Below the pieces are notes generated by a model, which did no database searches, was not told the origin of the DNA, and was given only the letters and a program-made list of their open reading frames with translations. This document shows positions 1 through 7,364 of a stretch of DNA of 31,432 nt, one piece after another; the first letter of the stretch is position 1; every line of letters begins with the position of its first letter. The stretch is from UBA5760 sp964649385 (GTDB taxonomy: Bacteria > Chloroflexota > Dehalococcoidia > Dehalococcoidales > UBA5760). The translations under genes and the position numbers were made by a program. The DNA lies in contig CAZYRA010000004.1 of the NCBI GenBank assembly GCA_964649385.1, positions 1-31,432 of the forward strand, given 5' to 3'.

Positions 1-42
1 CACCTCGCCTTCTTTGGTCTGTGCACAAAGTGCCGGAAGTAG
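1..42 (+). CDS. C-terminal end of a probable Fur-family metalloregulator (partial)
   Basis: Frame 1 from the window edge reads HLAFFGLCTKCRK and then a TAG stop at 40-42. The aromatic/hydrophobic strand followed by G-L-C-x-x-C close to the stop is how Fur/PerR/Zur proteins often end, where the CxxC belongs to a structural zinc site. Only 13 residues are visible, so the family call rests on this motif and position alone. The gene is convergent with nadC, with 85 bp between the stops. It could instead be the tail of another short zinc-ribbon protein. Confidence 0.42.
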   Translation, partial: HLAFFGLCTKCRK

Positions 43-116
43 GGCCCTTCATTCCCTGTTTTGATAATCAACTGCATTAAGCCAGGGAAGAAACAGGCCG
101 GATATCACACCGGAAA

Positions 117-148
117 ACTAGGCCGGGCTATTTTGCTTGAACCGGCCT
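117..148 (-). terminator. Possible terminator at the end of the nadC unit
   Basis: A perfect 7-bp inverted repeat (aggccgg at 120-126 and ccggcct at 142-148) has a 15-base loop and overlaps the last codons and stop of nadC. Read on the minus strand, the hairpin is followed by AGTTTTCC, a short U-run. The long loop and weak tail make it a marginal intrinsic terminator. No better one is visible between nadC and the left edge. Confidence 0.35.
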
Positions 149-1018
149 AACGGTCTCCGGTTCAAGCTCCAGGCTGATGTCCAGTGCCTTTACTGAGTGG
201 GTGAGTGCGCCAATCGAGATAGTATCCACGCCGGACATTGCTACAGCGCGGATATTAGCCAGGGTAATACCGCCCGAGGCCTCAGTCTTAATGTGTCCCG
301 GGATTAGTCCAACAACACGGTGCATCTCATCCGGGCTCATATTGTCGAGCAGTACTACATCAGCACCACCTTGAACTGCCTCCATTGCCTCCTCAGCAGT
401 ACTAGCTTCCATCTCCACCGTTAACCCTTCAGGGGCATTCCGTCTCGCTTGAGCCACGATATCCTTAATGCTCATTCCCCGAGTGCGCAGCGCTGTAAGA
501 TGGTTGTCCTTAATCAGGATGCCGTCACCGAGATGGAAACGATGGTTCTTCCCACCGCCGGCAGCCACAGCGTACTTCTCCAGCAGCCTGAGACCGGGGG
601 TAGTCTTACGGGTATCACAAATCCTGACCCCGAGCCCTGTAGTCTCAGTAATATAACGGGCAGTAAGCGAAGCAATACCGCTAAGCCTCTGTAAGAAATT
701 GAGGGCCACCCGTTCCGCCTTGAGGATATCTATTACCCGCCCGGAAGCGGTGGCTACGATATCTCCGGGCTTAACCACGGTGCCATCTTCTACTAGCAGC
801 TTAACCTCAAGCGATGGAGAAACCTTAAGGAAAACCCGCCGGGCTACCTCTCCACCGGCGAGAATCCCCTCCTCCTTAGCCATTATGATTGCCCTGCCCT
901 GAAGCTTGGCTGGTATCAGAGCCTCACTGGTAATATCACCCTGGCTGGTATCCTCAGCCAGGGCAAGGTCAATAATAGCATCAATTTGCTCATTAGACGA
1001 TTCGAACTTCTTTATCAA
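128..1018 (-). CDS. nadC: Nicotinate-nucleotide pyrophosphorylase (quinolinate phosphoribosyltransferase)
   Basis: This cytoplasmic enzyme converts quinolinate and PRPP to nicotinate mononucleotide, CO2 and PPi in de novo NAD synthesis. The 296-aa length is normal for the family. Diagnostic stretches include LAEDTSQGDITS near residues 20-31, LNFLQRLSGIAS near 106-117, the DTRKTTPGLR segment that binds the substrate carboxylates and phosphate, and the C-terminal barrel motifs VEMEAST, VLLDNMSP and EASGGI. The start is TTG, chosen because AGGGGG lies 5 bases upstream and no ATG fits the conserved N-terminus. It is the last gene of the leftward unit, 21 bp after nadA, so the two successive enzymes of the pathway are co-transcribed. 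No L-aspartate oxidase gene is visible in the window. Confidence 0.95.
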   Translation of the reverse strand: MIKKFESSNEQIDAIIDLALAEDTSQGDITSEALIPAKLQGRAIIMAKEEGILAGGEVARRVFLKVSPSLEVKLLVEDGTVVKPGDIVATASGRVIDILKAERVALNFLQRLSGIASLTARYITETTGLGVRICDTRKTTPGLRLLEKYAVAAGGGKNHRFHLGDGILIKDNHLTALRTRGMSIKDIVAQARRNAPEGLTVEMEASTAEEAMEAVQGGADVVLLDNMSPDEMHRVVGLIPGHIKTEASGGITLANIRAVAMSGVDTISIGALTHSVKALDISLELEPETVRPVQAK

Positions 1019-1039
1019 GCTTACCCCCTGTGCTTTTCC

Positions 1040-1951
1040 CTACCCTACCGCAATCATTCTCTCAACAGCCTGCTTTGCCTTCAGCCTTATCTCCTCGGGG
1101 ACAGTTACCCTTTTCTTTCCCATCTCCATTGTCTCGGCTAACGTTTCCAGGGTTGTCTTTTTCATATCGGTACAGACTTGACTATTTAAGAGCAGGTAAA
1201 AAGACTTATCTGGGTTCTCCTTGCGTAACGGATGCAGCAGCCCCTCCTCAGTACCGATGATAAAGCTCTGTTGTGAACTTGCCTTCACGTAGCGAAGCAT
1301 CTGCGAGGTGCTGAGGACAGCATCAGCCAGAGCCGCTACTTCAGGCCGGCACTCGGGATGAACGATGAGCCGGGCCTCAGGATGAATCTTCCTGGCCATC
1401 CTCACCTGCTCCGGCTTAATCCGGTGGTGCACATAACAGTAGCCGGGGTAAAGGACTATCCTCTTTGTGGTCTGGGTGGAAACATAGTGCCCCAGGTTCT
1501 GGTCAGGGACAAAGAGTATCTCATTGTTGGGTACCGCATCCACTACCTTGACCCCATTAGCCGAGGTACAGCAGCTATAGCTTTCTGCCTTAACCCCGGC
1601 CGTTGAATTGACGTAGGAGACTACCAATGCCCGGGGGTATCTCCTCTTCCACTCCTTAAGCTCATCAGCGCTAATCATATCGGCCATAGGGCAGCCGGCA
1701 CTTCCCTCAGTCAGTAAAACAGTACGTTCAGGGTTAAGGATAGCCGCCGTCTCCGCCATAAAATGCACGCCGCAGAAGACGATGGTCTCGGCATCTACCT
1801 CGGTACACCTGCGAGCCAGTTCCAGGGAGTCACCGGTAAAATCGGCGATATCCTGGATCTCGGGACGCTGATAATTGTGGGCGACAATAACCGCCCTTAG
1901 CCTTTCTTTCAGCTCCGCTATCTTTTCTTTGAGGTTACCAACACTACCCAT
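1040..1951 (-). CDS. nadA: Quinolinate synthase A ([4Fe-4S] enzyme)
   Basis: NadA condenses iminoaspartate with dihydroxyacetone phosphate to quinolinate, the substrate of the adjacent NadC. The 303-aa protein has the three pseudo-repeated Rossmann-like domains of the family. Visible motifs are VIVAHNYQRPEIQD, DFTGDSLELAR, FCGVHFMAETA, the Y-x-N-S-T segment and HPECRPEV. The likely cluster ligands are C87 (EGSAGCPM), C172 (GYCYVHH) and C260 (SQVCTDM), matching the three-cysteine spacing known from structurally studied NadA proteins. I chose ATG at 1951 over the in-frame GTG at 1957 because AGAGGTGG sits just upstream of the ATG and overlaps the GTG. It is 21 bp upstream of nadC and 77 bp downstream of yajC. 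Iminoaspartate must come from NadB or NadX encoded elsewhere. Confidence 0.95.
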   Translation of the reverse strand: MGSVGNLKEKIAELKERLRAVIVAHNYQRPEIQDIADFTGDSLELARRCTEVDAETIVFCGVHFMAETAAILNPERTVLLTEGSAGCPMADMISADELKEWKRRYPRALVVSYVNSTAGVKAESYSCCTSANGVKVVDAVPNNEILFVPDQNLGHYVSTQTTKRIVLYPGYCYVHHRIKPEQVRMARKIHPEARLIVHPECRPEVAALADAVLSTSQMLRYVKASSQQSFIIGTEEGLLHPLRKENPDKSFYLLLNSQVCTDMKKTTLETLAETMEMGKKRVTVPEEIRLKAKQAVERMIAVG

Positions 1952-2028
1952 TACCACCTCTATCAGGTTACCAATTTCTGGTATGCACCTGTCTCAGGAG
2001 AGAAGCAGGAGAGACCGCATATCCTCTC

Positions 2029-2289
2029 TTATGCTTTACCGGCGATACTGCTTTTAGACACCCTTATTGTTGCCCCAGACTCTATTTTCAAGACAACGCT
2101 ATCCTGATCGACATTTTCCACCCGTCCGTAGATGCCGCCGGCAGTAATCACGCTATCCCCCTGTTTCAACTGACTCGTCAGTTGATCGTGCTCCTGTTGC
2201 CTCTTTCGCTGCGGTCTAATCATAAAGAAATAGAACACTCCCCCAAGCACACCCAGAAAGGCAATTATGTAGATTATGTTGGTATCCAT
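2029..2289 (-). CDS. yajC: YajC, small Sec translocase accessory membrane protein
   Basis: This 86-aa protein has one N-terminal transmembrane helix (about residues 5-23) ending in the hallmark F-x-M-I-R-P-Q-R-K-R-Q. A small soluble domain with GDSVITAGGIYGRV (about 44-57) follows. YajC associates with SecDF-YidC at the membrane in model bacteria, although its role is non-essential. The ATG start has a strong ribosome site (AAGGAGGG) about 4 bases upstream. The gene lies 14 bp after miaB. SecD and SecF genes are often next to yajC but are absent here; instead nadA follows after 77 bp. Confidence 0.92.
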   Translation of the reverse strand: MDTNIIYIIAFLGVLGGVFYFFMIRPQRKRQQEHDQLTSQLKQGDSVITAGGIYGRVENVDQDSVVLKIESGATIRVSKSSIAGKA

Positions 2290-2303
2290 TTTCCCTCCTT
2301 GCT

Positions 2304-3563
2304 TTAATCAGCCCGATTCATTACAGTATTACCCTGCAGCGCCCATGGGCTTGTCTTCTCAATTTCTATTTCAAATAACTGCCCCAGGCAGTTGCTATTG
2401 CTATCGAAAAAGACCAGTTTGCCGCTTCGAGCCCGGCCCCACCACCGCCCCTTTTTCCTGCCTTCCACCAGGACATTAACTATCTTACCTGATAGCCCAG
2501 CATTAATTTCGGCTGCTATTTCCTCCTGAAGCCCTTCCACCTTTCTCAATCGCTCCTTTTTCACAGCAAGTGGAATATCATCGGCAAACCTCTCGGCGGC
2601 GATAGTCCCCGGTCTCGTTGAATAGGCGGCGACATGGACTACGTCAAACCTTAGCTCGGAAAGCAGGTCAAACGTTTCCTGAAACTGTTCTTTTGTCTCA
2701 GAAGGGAAGCCGACGATGACATCGGTACTTAAGGCTACTTCCGGTACTTTGCTGCGTACCTCAGCAATGAGCTGACGATAGTGCTCTACAGTGTAACCCC
2801 GCCCCATTGCCCTAAGAATATCATTGCTGCCCGACTGCACAGGGAGACTTATCTCCTCACAGACCTTATCCAGGCAGCCTATCTTCTCAATGAGCCTGGG
2901 GCTCATATCCTTGGGGTGGTTGGTCAGAAAGCGAATGCGAACCAGTCCATCCACAGCATCAAGCTTACAGAGCAGGTCGGACAACTGCGGCTTTCCCGGC
3001 AGGTCATGCCCGTATGAGTCTACATTCTGTCCCAGCAGGACTACCTCTTTTACGCCGCAGCGCACCAGCTCTTTCACTTCAGCCACTATTTCTTCAAGCG
3101 GACGGCTCCTCTCACGACCACGACGATAGGGAACAATACAGTAGGTACAGAAGTTGTTGCAGCCCTGAATAATAGAGACAAAGGTAACCGGTGCCGGGTG
3201 TTGGGGCAATACCGGGCCCGGCTCCGGTTTCTCCAGCCAGGGTGGATACTCACCGGGCTTAAAGAAATAATCTATGAAAGGGAAGCTCTTCTTGAGTTTG
3301 TCTGTATCCGAGTTTACCAGACAACCGGTAACCGCCAGGGCAAGGTCCGGACGCGACTTCTTCAGTGCTTTAAGAGCGTTAAGCCTGCCGATAACCCGGT
3401 TTTCCGCACTCTGCCGCACCACGCAGCTGTTAAGCACAATGAGTTCAGCCTCGTCAGCAGCAGTCGTCTTCTGATACCCATGTCGTTCCAGAAAACTGCC
3501 AATTCGCTCTGATTCAGCCTGATTCATCTGACAGCCAATAGTCCAGATATAATATTGAGGCAT
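2304..3563 (-). CDS. miaB: tRNA-2-methylthio-N6-adenosine synthase MiaB (radical SAM methylthiotransferase)
   Basis: MiaB adds the 2-methylthio group to (iso)pentenyl-A37 of tRNAs reading UNN codons, using two [4Fe-4S] clusters and SAM. In the 419-aa protein the N-terminal UPF0004 domain supplies C11 (TIGCQMN), C47 (NSCVVR) and C81 (VTGCLVN). The radical-SAM CxxxCxxC is C135/C139/C142 (GCNNFCTYC), followed by PYRRGRERSR. A C-terminal TRAM domain lies at about 350-415. I chose ATG at 3563: the frame stays open further upstream, but those 33 codons run through the tRNA-Ser gene and give an artefactual N-terminus. The ribosome site is weak (AGGA two bases from the ATG). Length, cysteine spacing and TRAM favour MiaB over MtaB or RimO. 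Confidence 0.93.
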   Translation of the reverse strand: MPQYYIWTIGCQMNQAESERIGSFLERHGYQKTTAADEAELIVLNSCVVRQSAENRVIGRLNALKALKKSRPDLALAVTGCLVNSDTDKLKKSFPFIDYFFKPGEYPPWLEKPEPGPVLPQHPAPVTFVSIIQGCNNFCTYCIVPYRRGRERSRPLEEIVAEVKELVRCGVKEVVLLGQNVDSYGHDLPGKPQLSDLLCKLDAVDGLVRIRFLTNHPKDMSPRLIEKIGCLDKVCEEISLPVQSGSNDILRAMGRGYTVEHYRQLIAEVRSKVPEVALSTDVIVGFPSETKEQFQETFDLLSELRFDVVHVAAYSTRPGTIAAERFADDIPLAVKKERLRKVEGLQEEIAAEINAGLSGKIVNVLVEGRKKGRWWGRARSGKLVFFDSNSNCLGQLFEIEIEKTSPWALQGNTVMNRAD

Positions 3564-3618
3564 AGTCCTATACCGGTTATTAAAATATATGCCCCTTAGT
3601 GAGGGGCATTCTTTCACC

Positions 3619-3710
3619 TGGCGGAGGGAGTGGGATTCGAACCCACGACCCCAGTTACCCAAGGTAAGCGCTTAGCAGGCGCCCGCACTAGGCCACTATG
3701 CGATCCCTCC
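3619..3710 (-). tRNA. tRNA-Ser(GCT)
   Basis: The minus strand folds as a class II tRNA. The acceptor stem GGAGGGA (3710-3704) pairs with TCCCTCC (3629-3623), with discriminator G and an encoded CCA (3621-3619). The anticodon stem GGCGC/GCGCT encloses the loop CTGCTAA, with anticodon GCT at 3676-3674 reading AGC/AGU serine codons. A long variable arm (TTACC-TTG-GGTAA) and the T arm GTGGG-TTCGAAT-CCCAC complete the cloverleaf. The long variable arm is typical of tRNA-Ser. It is the first gene of the leftward unit, 55 bp before miaB, so transcripts must be processed to release it. Confidence 0.96.
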
Positions 3711-3746
3711 CGATTGTGGAACAAGACTCTAATCTATTCCTTGTAC

Positions 3747-3775
3747 ATTTTACCACACCCACCCACATTTTATAA
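3747..3775 (-). promoter_or_regulatory. Promoter for tRNA-Ser and probably the miaB-yajC-nadAC unit
   Basis: On the minus strand, TTATAA (3775-3770) lies 17 bp from TAAAAT (3752-3747). The TAAAAT is preceded by TGG, giving a TGn extended -10. The predicted start near 3740 is about 30 bases before the tRNA 5' end. No other good promoter is seen before miaB, so readthrough from here is the simplest way to transcribe it. Confidence 0.55.
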
Positions 3776-3810
3776 GCAACTGCACCTGCCGTAATAGCCT
3801 GCTGGAATAA

Positions 3811-3832
3811 AACACGTGGATAGCTACGTGTT
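3811..3832. repeat. Perfect 7-bp inverted repeat
   Basis: The arms aacacgt (3811-3817) and acgtgtt (3826-3832) are separated by 8 bases. It lies between the divergent tRNA-Ser and trp promoters. It has the size and symmetry of a dimeric repressor operator, but no matching regulator is known here and chance cannot be excluded. Confidence 0.4.
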
Positions 3833-3867
3833 CTGTCAAAACAAATTCTCACCGAAGGGGATATGGT

Positions 3868-3936
3868 TACGCCATAAATTATGTTACCGAAGCCCCATAG
3901 GTCTTGGCCTTTTTCAGTAACAATAATTATGGCGCA
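3868..3936. repeat. Long imperfect inverted repeat upstream of the trp promoter
   Basis: The 22-base arm at 3868-3889 matches the reverse complement of 3915-3936 at 17 of 22 positions, with a spacer of about 25 bases. It ends 10 bases before the -35 box of the trp promoter. A short nested repeat, gtcttg (3901-3906) and caagac (3935-3940), shares part of it. No U-run follows, so it is not a standard terminator. It may be a degenerate MITE-like palindrome or a paired binding site. Confidence 0.5.
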
Positions 3937-3946
3937 AGACTAGCTA

Positions 3947-3975
3947 TTGACAACCGGCTAATATTATGTTAACAT
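3947..3975 (+). promoter_or_regulatory. Promoter of the trp operon
   Basis: TTGACA (3947-3952, full consensus) lies 17 bp from TAACAT (3970-3975, 4 of 6). The predicted transcription start near 3982 is just upstream of the T-box leader, leaving an untranslated leader of about 330 bases before trpE. Confidence 0.72.
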
Positions 3976-3989
3976 CCTAGCTAATTGAA

Positions 3990-4291
3990 TATGTAAAGGC
4001 TGTGAACAAGAGTAGTAGCCTTCAAGCGAGGCTCAGAGAGCCGGGTAAGGTGTGAGCCGGTGCTGGCGCAGAAGGTGAATGGGTTTGGGAGCCGCAGGCT
4101 GAAATTTGCTGAATCAACAAAGAGTAGGTCTTGACGCAGGGAAAGCGTTATCAGATTCCAGGGTATTGAGGTGGATTCTTACCTCTGTACCTGATAGAGA
4201 TAGTTCTTGACTCTCGAGTGTGGAGTGAGGGCTAAGAAGGGTGGTACCGCGGAAGTTAAACTCCCGCCCCTTTATGGGGGCGGGAGTTTTT
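3990..4291 (+). promoter_or_regulatory. Tryptophan T-box riboswitch leader
   Basis: The leader contains the invariant T-box AAGGGTGGTACCGCGG (4237-4252), which base-pairs with the uncharged tRNA acceptor end in the antiterminator. A GC-rich terminator follows immediately. Stem I elements are visible upstream, including the GA-rich kink-turn sequence near 4003-4015 and the AGAGAGCCGGG segment near 4035. The specifier bulge is best read as gaa-TGG-g with TGG at 4080-4082, a Trp codon, which agrees with the trpE gene downstream. In such leaders, uncharged tRNA-Trp stabilises the antiterminator and switches the operon on. The T-box identity is very secure; the exact specifier register is inferred from alignment by eye. 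Confidence 0.93.
4257..4291 (+). terminator. T-box-controlled intrinsic terminator before trpE
   Basis: ctcccgcccc (4261-4270) pairs with ggggcgggag (4277-4286) around the loop ttatg or similar. Flanking a/t pairs extend the stem, and a TTTTTG tail follows. Part of the upstream arm region competes with the T-box antiterminator, as expected for transcriptional attenuation. Confidence 0.9.
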
Positions 4292-4313
4292 GTTTGGTAC
4301 TTAGGGAGATAAT

Positions 4314-5768
4314 ATGTATTACCCTACCCTAGATGAAGTTAGAGAACTGGCCAGATCTGGTAATCTGATCCCGGTCTATTGTGAGATTATGGCTGACCTG
4401 GAAACGCCGGTATCTGCCTATCTCAAGATAGCCCGTGGTAACTACTCCTTCCTCCTTGAGAGTGTCGAGGGTGGTGAGCAGCTGGCCCGCTACAGCTTTA
4501 TCGGTACCGAGCCTGTCCTGGTCCTGAAGACCGAGAGTAATAATCCCATCGATCCCTTACCCCTGATAGAAAAGGAACTTGCCCGTTTCCGGCTGGTAAC
4601 TACCAGCGGCCTCCCCCGCTTCCACGGAGGGATGGTCGGCTACCTGGGATATGAAGTCGCCCGCTACTTTGAGGAATTACCCTCTCCTGAGGCTAACCCA
4701 TTGGGACTTCCGGAATCCGTATTTATGCTGGCGGATACCCTGCTCATTTTCGATCACCTCACCCATAAGATAAAGGTAGTCTCCCACGTTCATATAAATG
4801 GCGATATTGAGACAGCTTATCACGAGGCAACCGATAAGATTGATAGCCTGGTAGCGAGGCTGAGGCAGCCGATTAGCCCTCAATACTCTTCACCTGCTTC
4901 ACCTTCGCAATCCCCAGCCCCAGCCTCATCAAATCTTTCTCAGGCGGAGTTTGAGGAAAGAGTACACCGGGCTAAGGAGTACATCTATGCCGGTGATATA
5001 ATCCAGGTTGTCCTGTCTCAGAGGCTATCCAGGCCGACCAGCGCCAGCCCCTTTGCCCTGTACCGGGCACTGCGCTCTCTCAACCCGTCGCCCTATATGT
5101 ACTACCTCAACCTGGGCGACTGTCACATTGTGGGGGCATCCCCTGAGCTCCTGGTAAGGGTGGAGGATGGAATAGTATCCAACCACCCCATTGCCGGCAC
5201 CCGCCCCCGGGGCAAGGATGCTGTCCAAGACCTGGCTTTGGAAGAAGACCTTAAGAGTGATGAGAAAGAGTGCGCTGAGCATATTATGCTGGTTGACCTG
5301 GGGCGTAATGATATCGGACGGGTGAGTGAACCGGGTACAGTCAAGGTAACGCAGCTTATGGGTATCGAGCGCTATTCTCACGTTATGCACCTAGTATCCC
5401 ATGTTGAGGGCAAACTGAGGAGCGACCTTTCTCAGTTTGACGCCCTGCGCGCTTGCTTCCCGGCCGGGACAGTCTCGGGAGCACCCAAGGTTCGGGCGAT
5501 GGAGATTATCGCTGAGTTGGAACCGGGCAAGAGAGGCCCCTATGCCGGCGCAGTGGGATACTTCGGCTTCTCCGGTAATATGGATACCGCCATCAACATC
5601 CGCACCAGCATTTTCAAGGATGGTGTTGCCTATACCCAGGCCGGGGCAGGCATTGTCGCCGACAGCATTCCTGAGTGTGAATACCAGGAAAGCTTAAACA
5701 AAGCCGAAGCATTGATAAAAGCGATAGAACAGGCGGAATTAGTAAGTCATGCTGCTACTGATAGATAA
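4314..5768 (+). CDS. trpE: Anthranilate synthase component I
   Basis: TrpE converts chorismate and ammonia (from the TrpG glutaminase) to anthranilate, the committed step of tryptophan synthesis. The 484-aa protein has the N-terminal feedback domain with the Trp-binding LLES motif at 47-50. A C-terminal chorismate-binding domain follows, including GDIIQVVLSQR, PSPYMYYL, the IAGTRPRG segment, AEHIMLVDLGRND, GTVSGAPK and a C-terminal GAGIVADS. An intact LLES motif predicts feedback inhibition by tryptophan, in addition to T-box control. AGGGAG lies 5 bases before the ATG. It overlaps trpG by 20 bp, which suggests coupled translation of the two subunits. The length and the trp context favour TrpE over the paralogue PabB. 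Confidence 0.97.
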   Translation: MYYPTLDEVRELARSGNLIPVYCEIMADLETPVSAYLKIARGNYSFLLESVEGGEQLARYSFIGTEPVLVLKTESNNPIDPLPLIEKELARFRLVTTSGLPRFHGGMVGYLGYEVARYFEELPSPEANPLGLPESVFMLADTLLIFDHLTHKIKVVSHVHINGDIETAYHEATDKIDSLVARLRQPISPQYSSPASPSQSPAPASSNLSQAEFEERVHRAKEYIYAGDIIQVVLSQRLSRPTSASPFALYRALRSLNPSPYMYYLNLGDCHIVGASPELLVRVEDGIVSNHPIAGTRPRGKDAVQDLALEEDLKSDEKECAEHIMLVDLGRNDIGRVSEPGTVKVTQLMGIERYSHVMHLVSHVEGKLRSDLSQFDALRACFPAGTVSGAPKVRAMEIIAELEPGKRGPYAGAVGYFGFSGNMDTAINIRTSIFKDGVAYTQAGAGIVADSIPECEYQESLNKAEALIKAIEQAELVSHAATDR

Positions 5769-6330
5769 TTACGATAGCTTTACCTACAACCTCTTCCAGT
5801 ACTTAAGCGAGCTGGGAGAGGAGGTATGGGTAGTCCGTAACGACAGGGTAAGCCTGGAGGAAATCGGTGCCAGGTCACCCCAACGCATCGTCATCTCACC
5901 GGGACCGGGTACTCCGGAGCAGGCCGGTATATCCAATGAGGTTATCCACGAGTTCGGGGACAGGATCCCCATCCTGGGTGTTTGCCTGGGACACCAGTGC
6001 ATCGGCTATAGCTACGGTGCCAAAGTCGGCCGCGCCGGTGAAATAAAGCACGGTAAGTCTTCGCTTATCTACCACGACGGCAGGGGGCTTTTTAAGAACC
6101 TGGCCAACCCCTTCCCCGCCATTCGCTATCACTCCCTGACGGTAATGAGTGATAGTCTGCCCGATTGTCTTGAAGTCAGCGCCCGAACAGCAAACGGTAC
6201 TATTATGGGGCTGCGTCACCACCGGTTTCCAGTGGAGGGCGTCCAATTCCACCCGGAGTCGATTATGACCGAGGTAGGCAAGAGCCTGCTGAAAAACTTC
6301 CTAGGCTACGGGAGGCAGCAAGAAAAGTGA
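5749..6330 (+). CDS. trpG: Anthranilate synthase component II (glutamine amidotransferase)
   Basis: This 193-aa class I amidotransferase hydrolyses glutamine and channels ammonia to TrpE. The catalytic nucleophile is C79 in GVCLGHQ, with H168 and E170 in QFHPES completing the triad. The oxyanion-hole region is SPGPGTPEQAG (about 50-60) and the N-terminus LLLIDNYDSFTYNL is typical. It starts inside the 3' end of trpE and overlaps trpD by 4 bases (GTGA). There is no second amidotransferase in the window, so this subunit may also serve a PabB elsewhere, as happens in some bacteria; that is inference. Confidence 0.96.
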   Translation: MLLLIDNYDSFTYNLFQYLSELGEEVWVVRNDRVSLEEIGARSPQRIVISPGPGTPEQAGISNEVIHEFGDRIPILGVCLGHQCIGYSYGAKVGRAGEIKHGKSSLIYHDGRGLFKNLANPFPAIRYHSLTVMSDSLPDCLEVSARTANGTIMGLRHHRFPVEGVQFHPESIMTEVGKSLLKNFLGYGRQQEK

Positions 6331-7364
6331 TTAGAGAAGCTATTGAAACTGTCACCGGTGGCTGTTCGCTCACCTTTGAGCAAGCCTCAGCAGTAATGGA
6401 GAGGATAATGGACGGTGAGGCAACGCCGTCTCAGATTGCCGCTCTGGTTACGGCGCTGCGGGTTAAAGAGGAGACCGTAGATGAGATCGCCGGATTGGCC
6501 AGTGTTATGAGGGATAAGGCCATCCCGGTCAAGACAACCCCACCGGTGATTGATACCTGCGGCATGGGAGGCGATAAGTCCAGGAGCACCAATATCTCCA
6601 CGGCAGCTGCCCTGATAGCAGCCGGCGCCGGGCTTAAGGTGGCCAAACACGGCAACCGGGCAATGAGCAGTCGCTGCGGCAGCGCCGATGTTCTGGAAGC
6701 GCTGGGGGTCAAGATTGACCTCGGGGCGGAGGCGGCAGCTGAGTGCCTGGAGAGAATCGGCCTGTGTTTTATGCTGGCGACCATCTTCCACCCGGCGATG
6801 AGTTTTGCTGCTGCCACCCGTAGAGAGATTAGCATCCGCACTGTATTCAACATTCTGGGCCCTCTGACCAACCCGGCCCGGGCCGAGTTCCAGGTCATCG
6901 GCGTGCCGACCATCGGGCTGGGTGGAAAAACGGCTCACGTCCTGCACCGACTGGGCAGCAAGCATGCCCTGGTAGTACACGGCAGAGACGGCATGGACGA
7001 AATCTCTATAAACAGCCAGTCCCTGATCTGGGAGGTTACTCCGGACGGGGTACTCCCTCCCTATGAGGTATCACCGAAGGACTTCGGCTTTGAAGAGGCA
7101 AGCCTTGATGAGATTAAGGGCGGCACACCCGAAGATAATGCTGAGATAATGGGCCACATCTTGAGCGGAGAGCGAGGAGCGAAGCGTAATATTGCCGTTA
7201 TGAATGCAGCAGCAGCCCTGGTCGCCGGCGGAATGTCCACAGACCTGGCATCAGGAGCACGCCTTGCCGAAGAGGTGATCGACAGCGGCAGGGCACTGAA
7301 AAAACTGGAGGCCCTAGTAGACCTAAGCCGGAGTCTGGAACAGGATGGCAGTAATGTCAGATAG
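6327..7364 (+). CDS. trpD: Anthranilate phosphoribosyltransferase
   Basis: TrpD transfers the phosphoribosyl group of PRPP to anthranilate. The 345-aa sequence shows the glycine-rich PRPP loop DTCGMGGD (76-83; the usual GTGGD has a Met in place of the Thr). It also shows S-x-S-T-N-I-S-T-A, the KHGNRAMSS segment (107-115), GSADVLEALG, the HPAM segment with the catalytic-site Arg region, NILGPLTNPA, and a metal-binding DE in DGMDEIS. The start is GTG at 6327, overlapping the trpG stop as GTGA, with GGAGG 11 bases upstream. The 3' end overlaps trpC. Confidence 0.96.
   Translation: MIREAIETVTGGCSLTFEQASAVMERIMDGEATPSQIAALVTALRVKEETVDEIAGLASVMRDKAIPVKTTPPVIDTCGMGGDKSRSTNISTAAALIAAGAGLKVAKHGNRAMSSRCGSADVLEALGVKIDLGAEAAAECLERIGLCFMLATIFHPAMSFAAATRREISIRTVFNILGPLTNPARAEFQVIGVPTIGLGGKTAHVLHRLGSKHALVVHGRDGMDEISINSQSLIWEVTPDGVLPPYEVSPKDFGFEEASLDEIKGGTPEDNAEIMGHILSGERGAKRNIAVMNAAAALVAGGMSTDLASGARLAEEVIDSGRALKKLEALVDLSRSLEQDGSNVR

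Noticed and set aside
3564..3662. N-terminal extension of the MiaB reading frame
   Set aside because: The extra 33 codons run through the tRNA-Ser gene and its spacer. The conserved MiaB N-terminus begins at ATG 3563.
6387..6980. 197-aa minus-strand ORF inside trpD
   Set aside because: It lies opposite conserved TrpD motifs with no family features.
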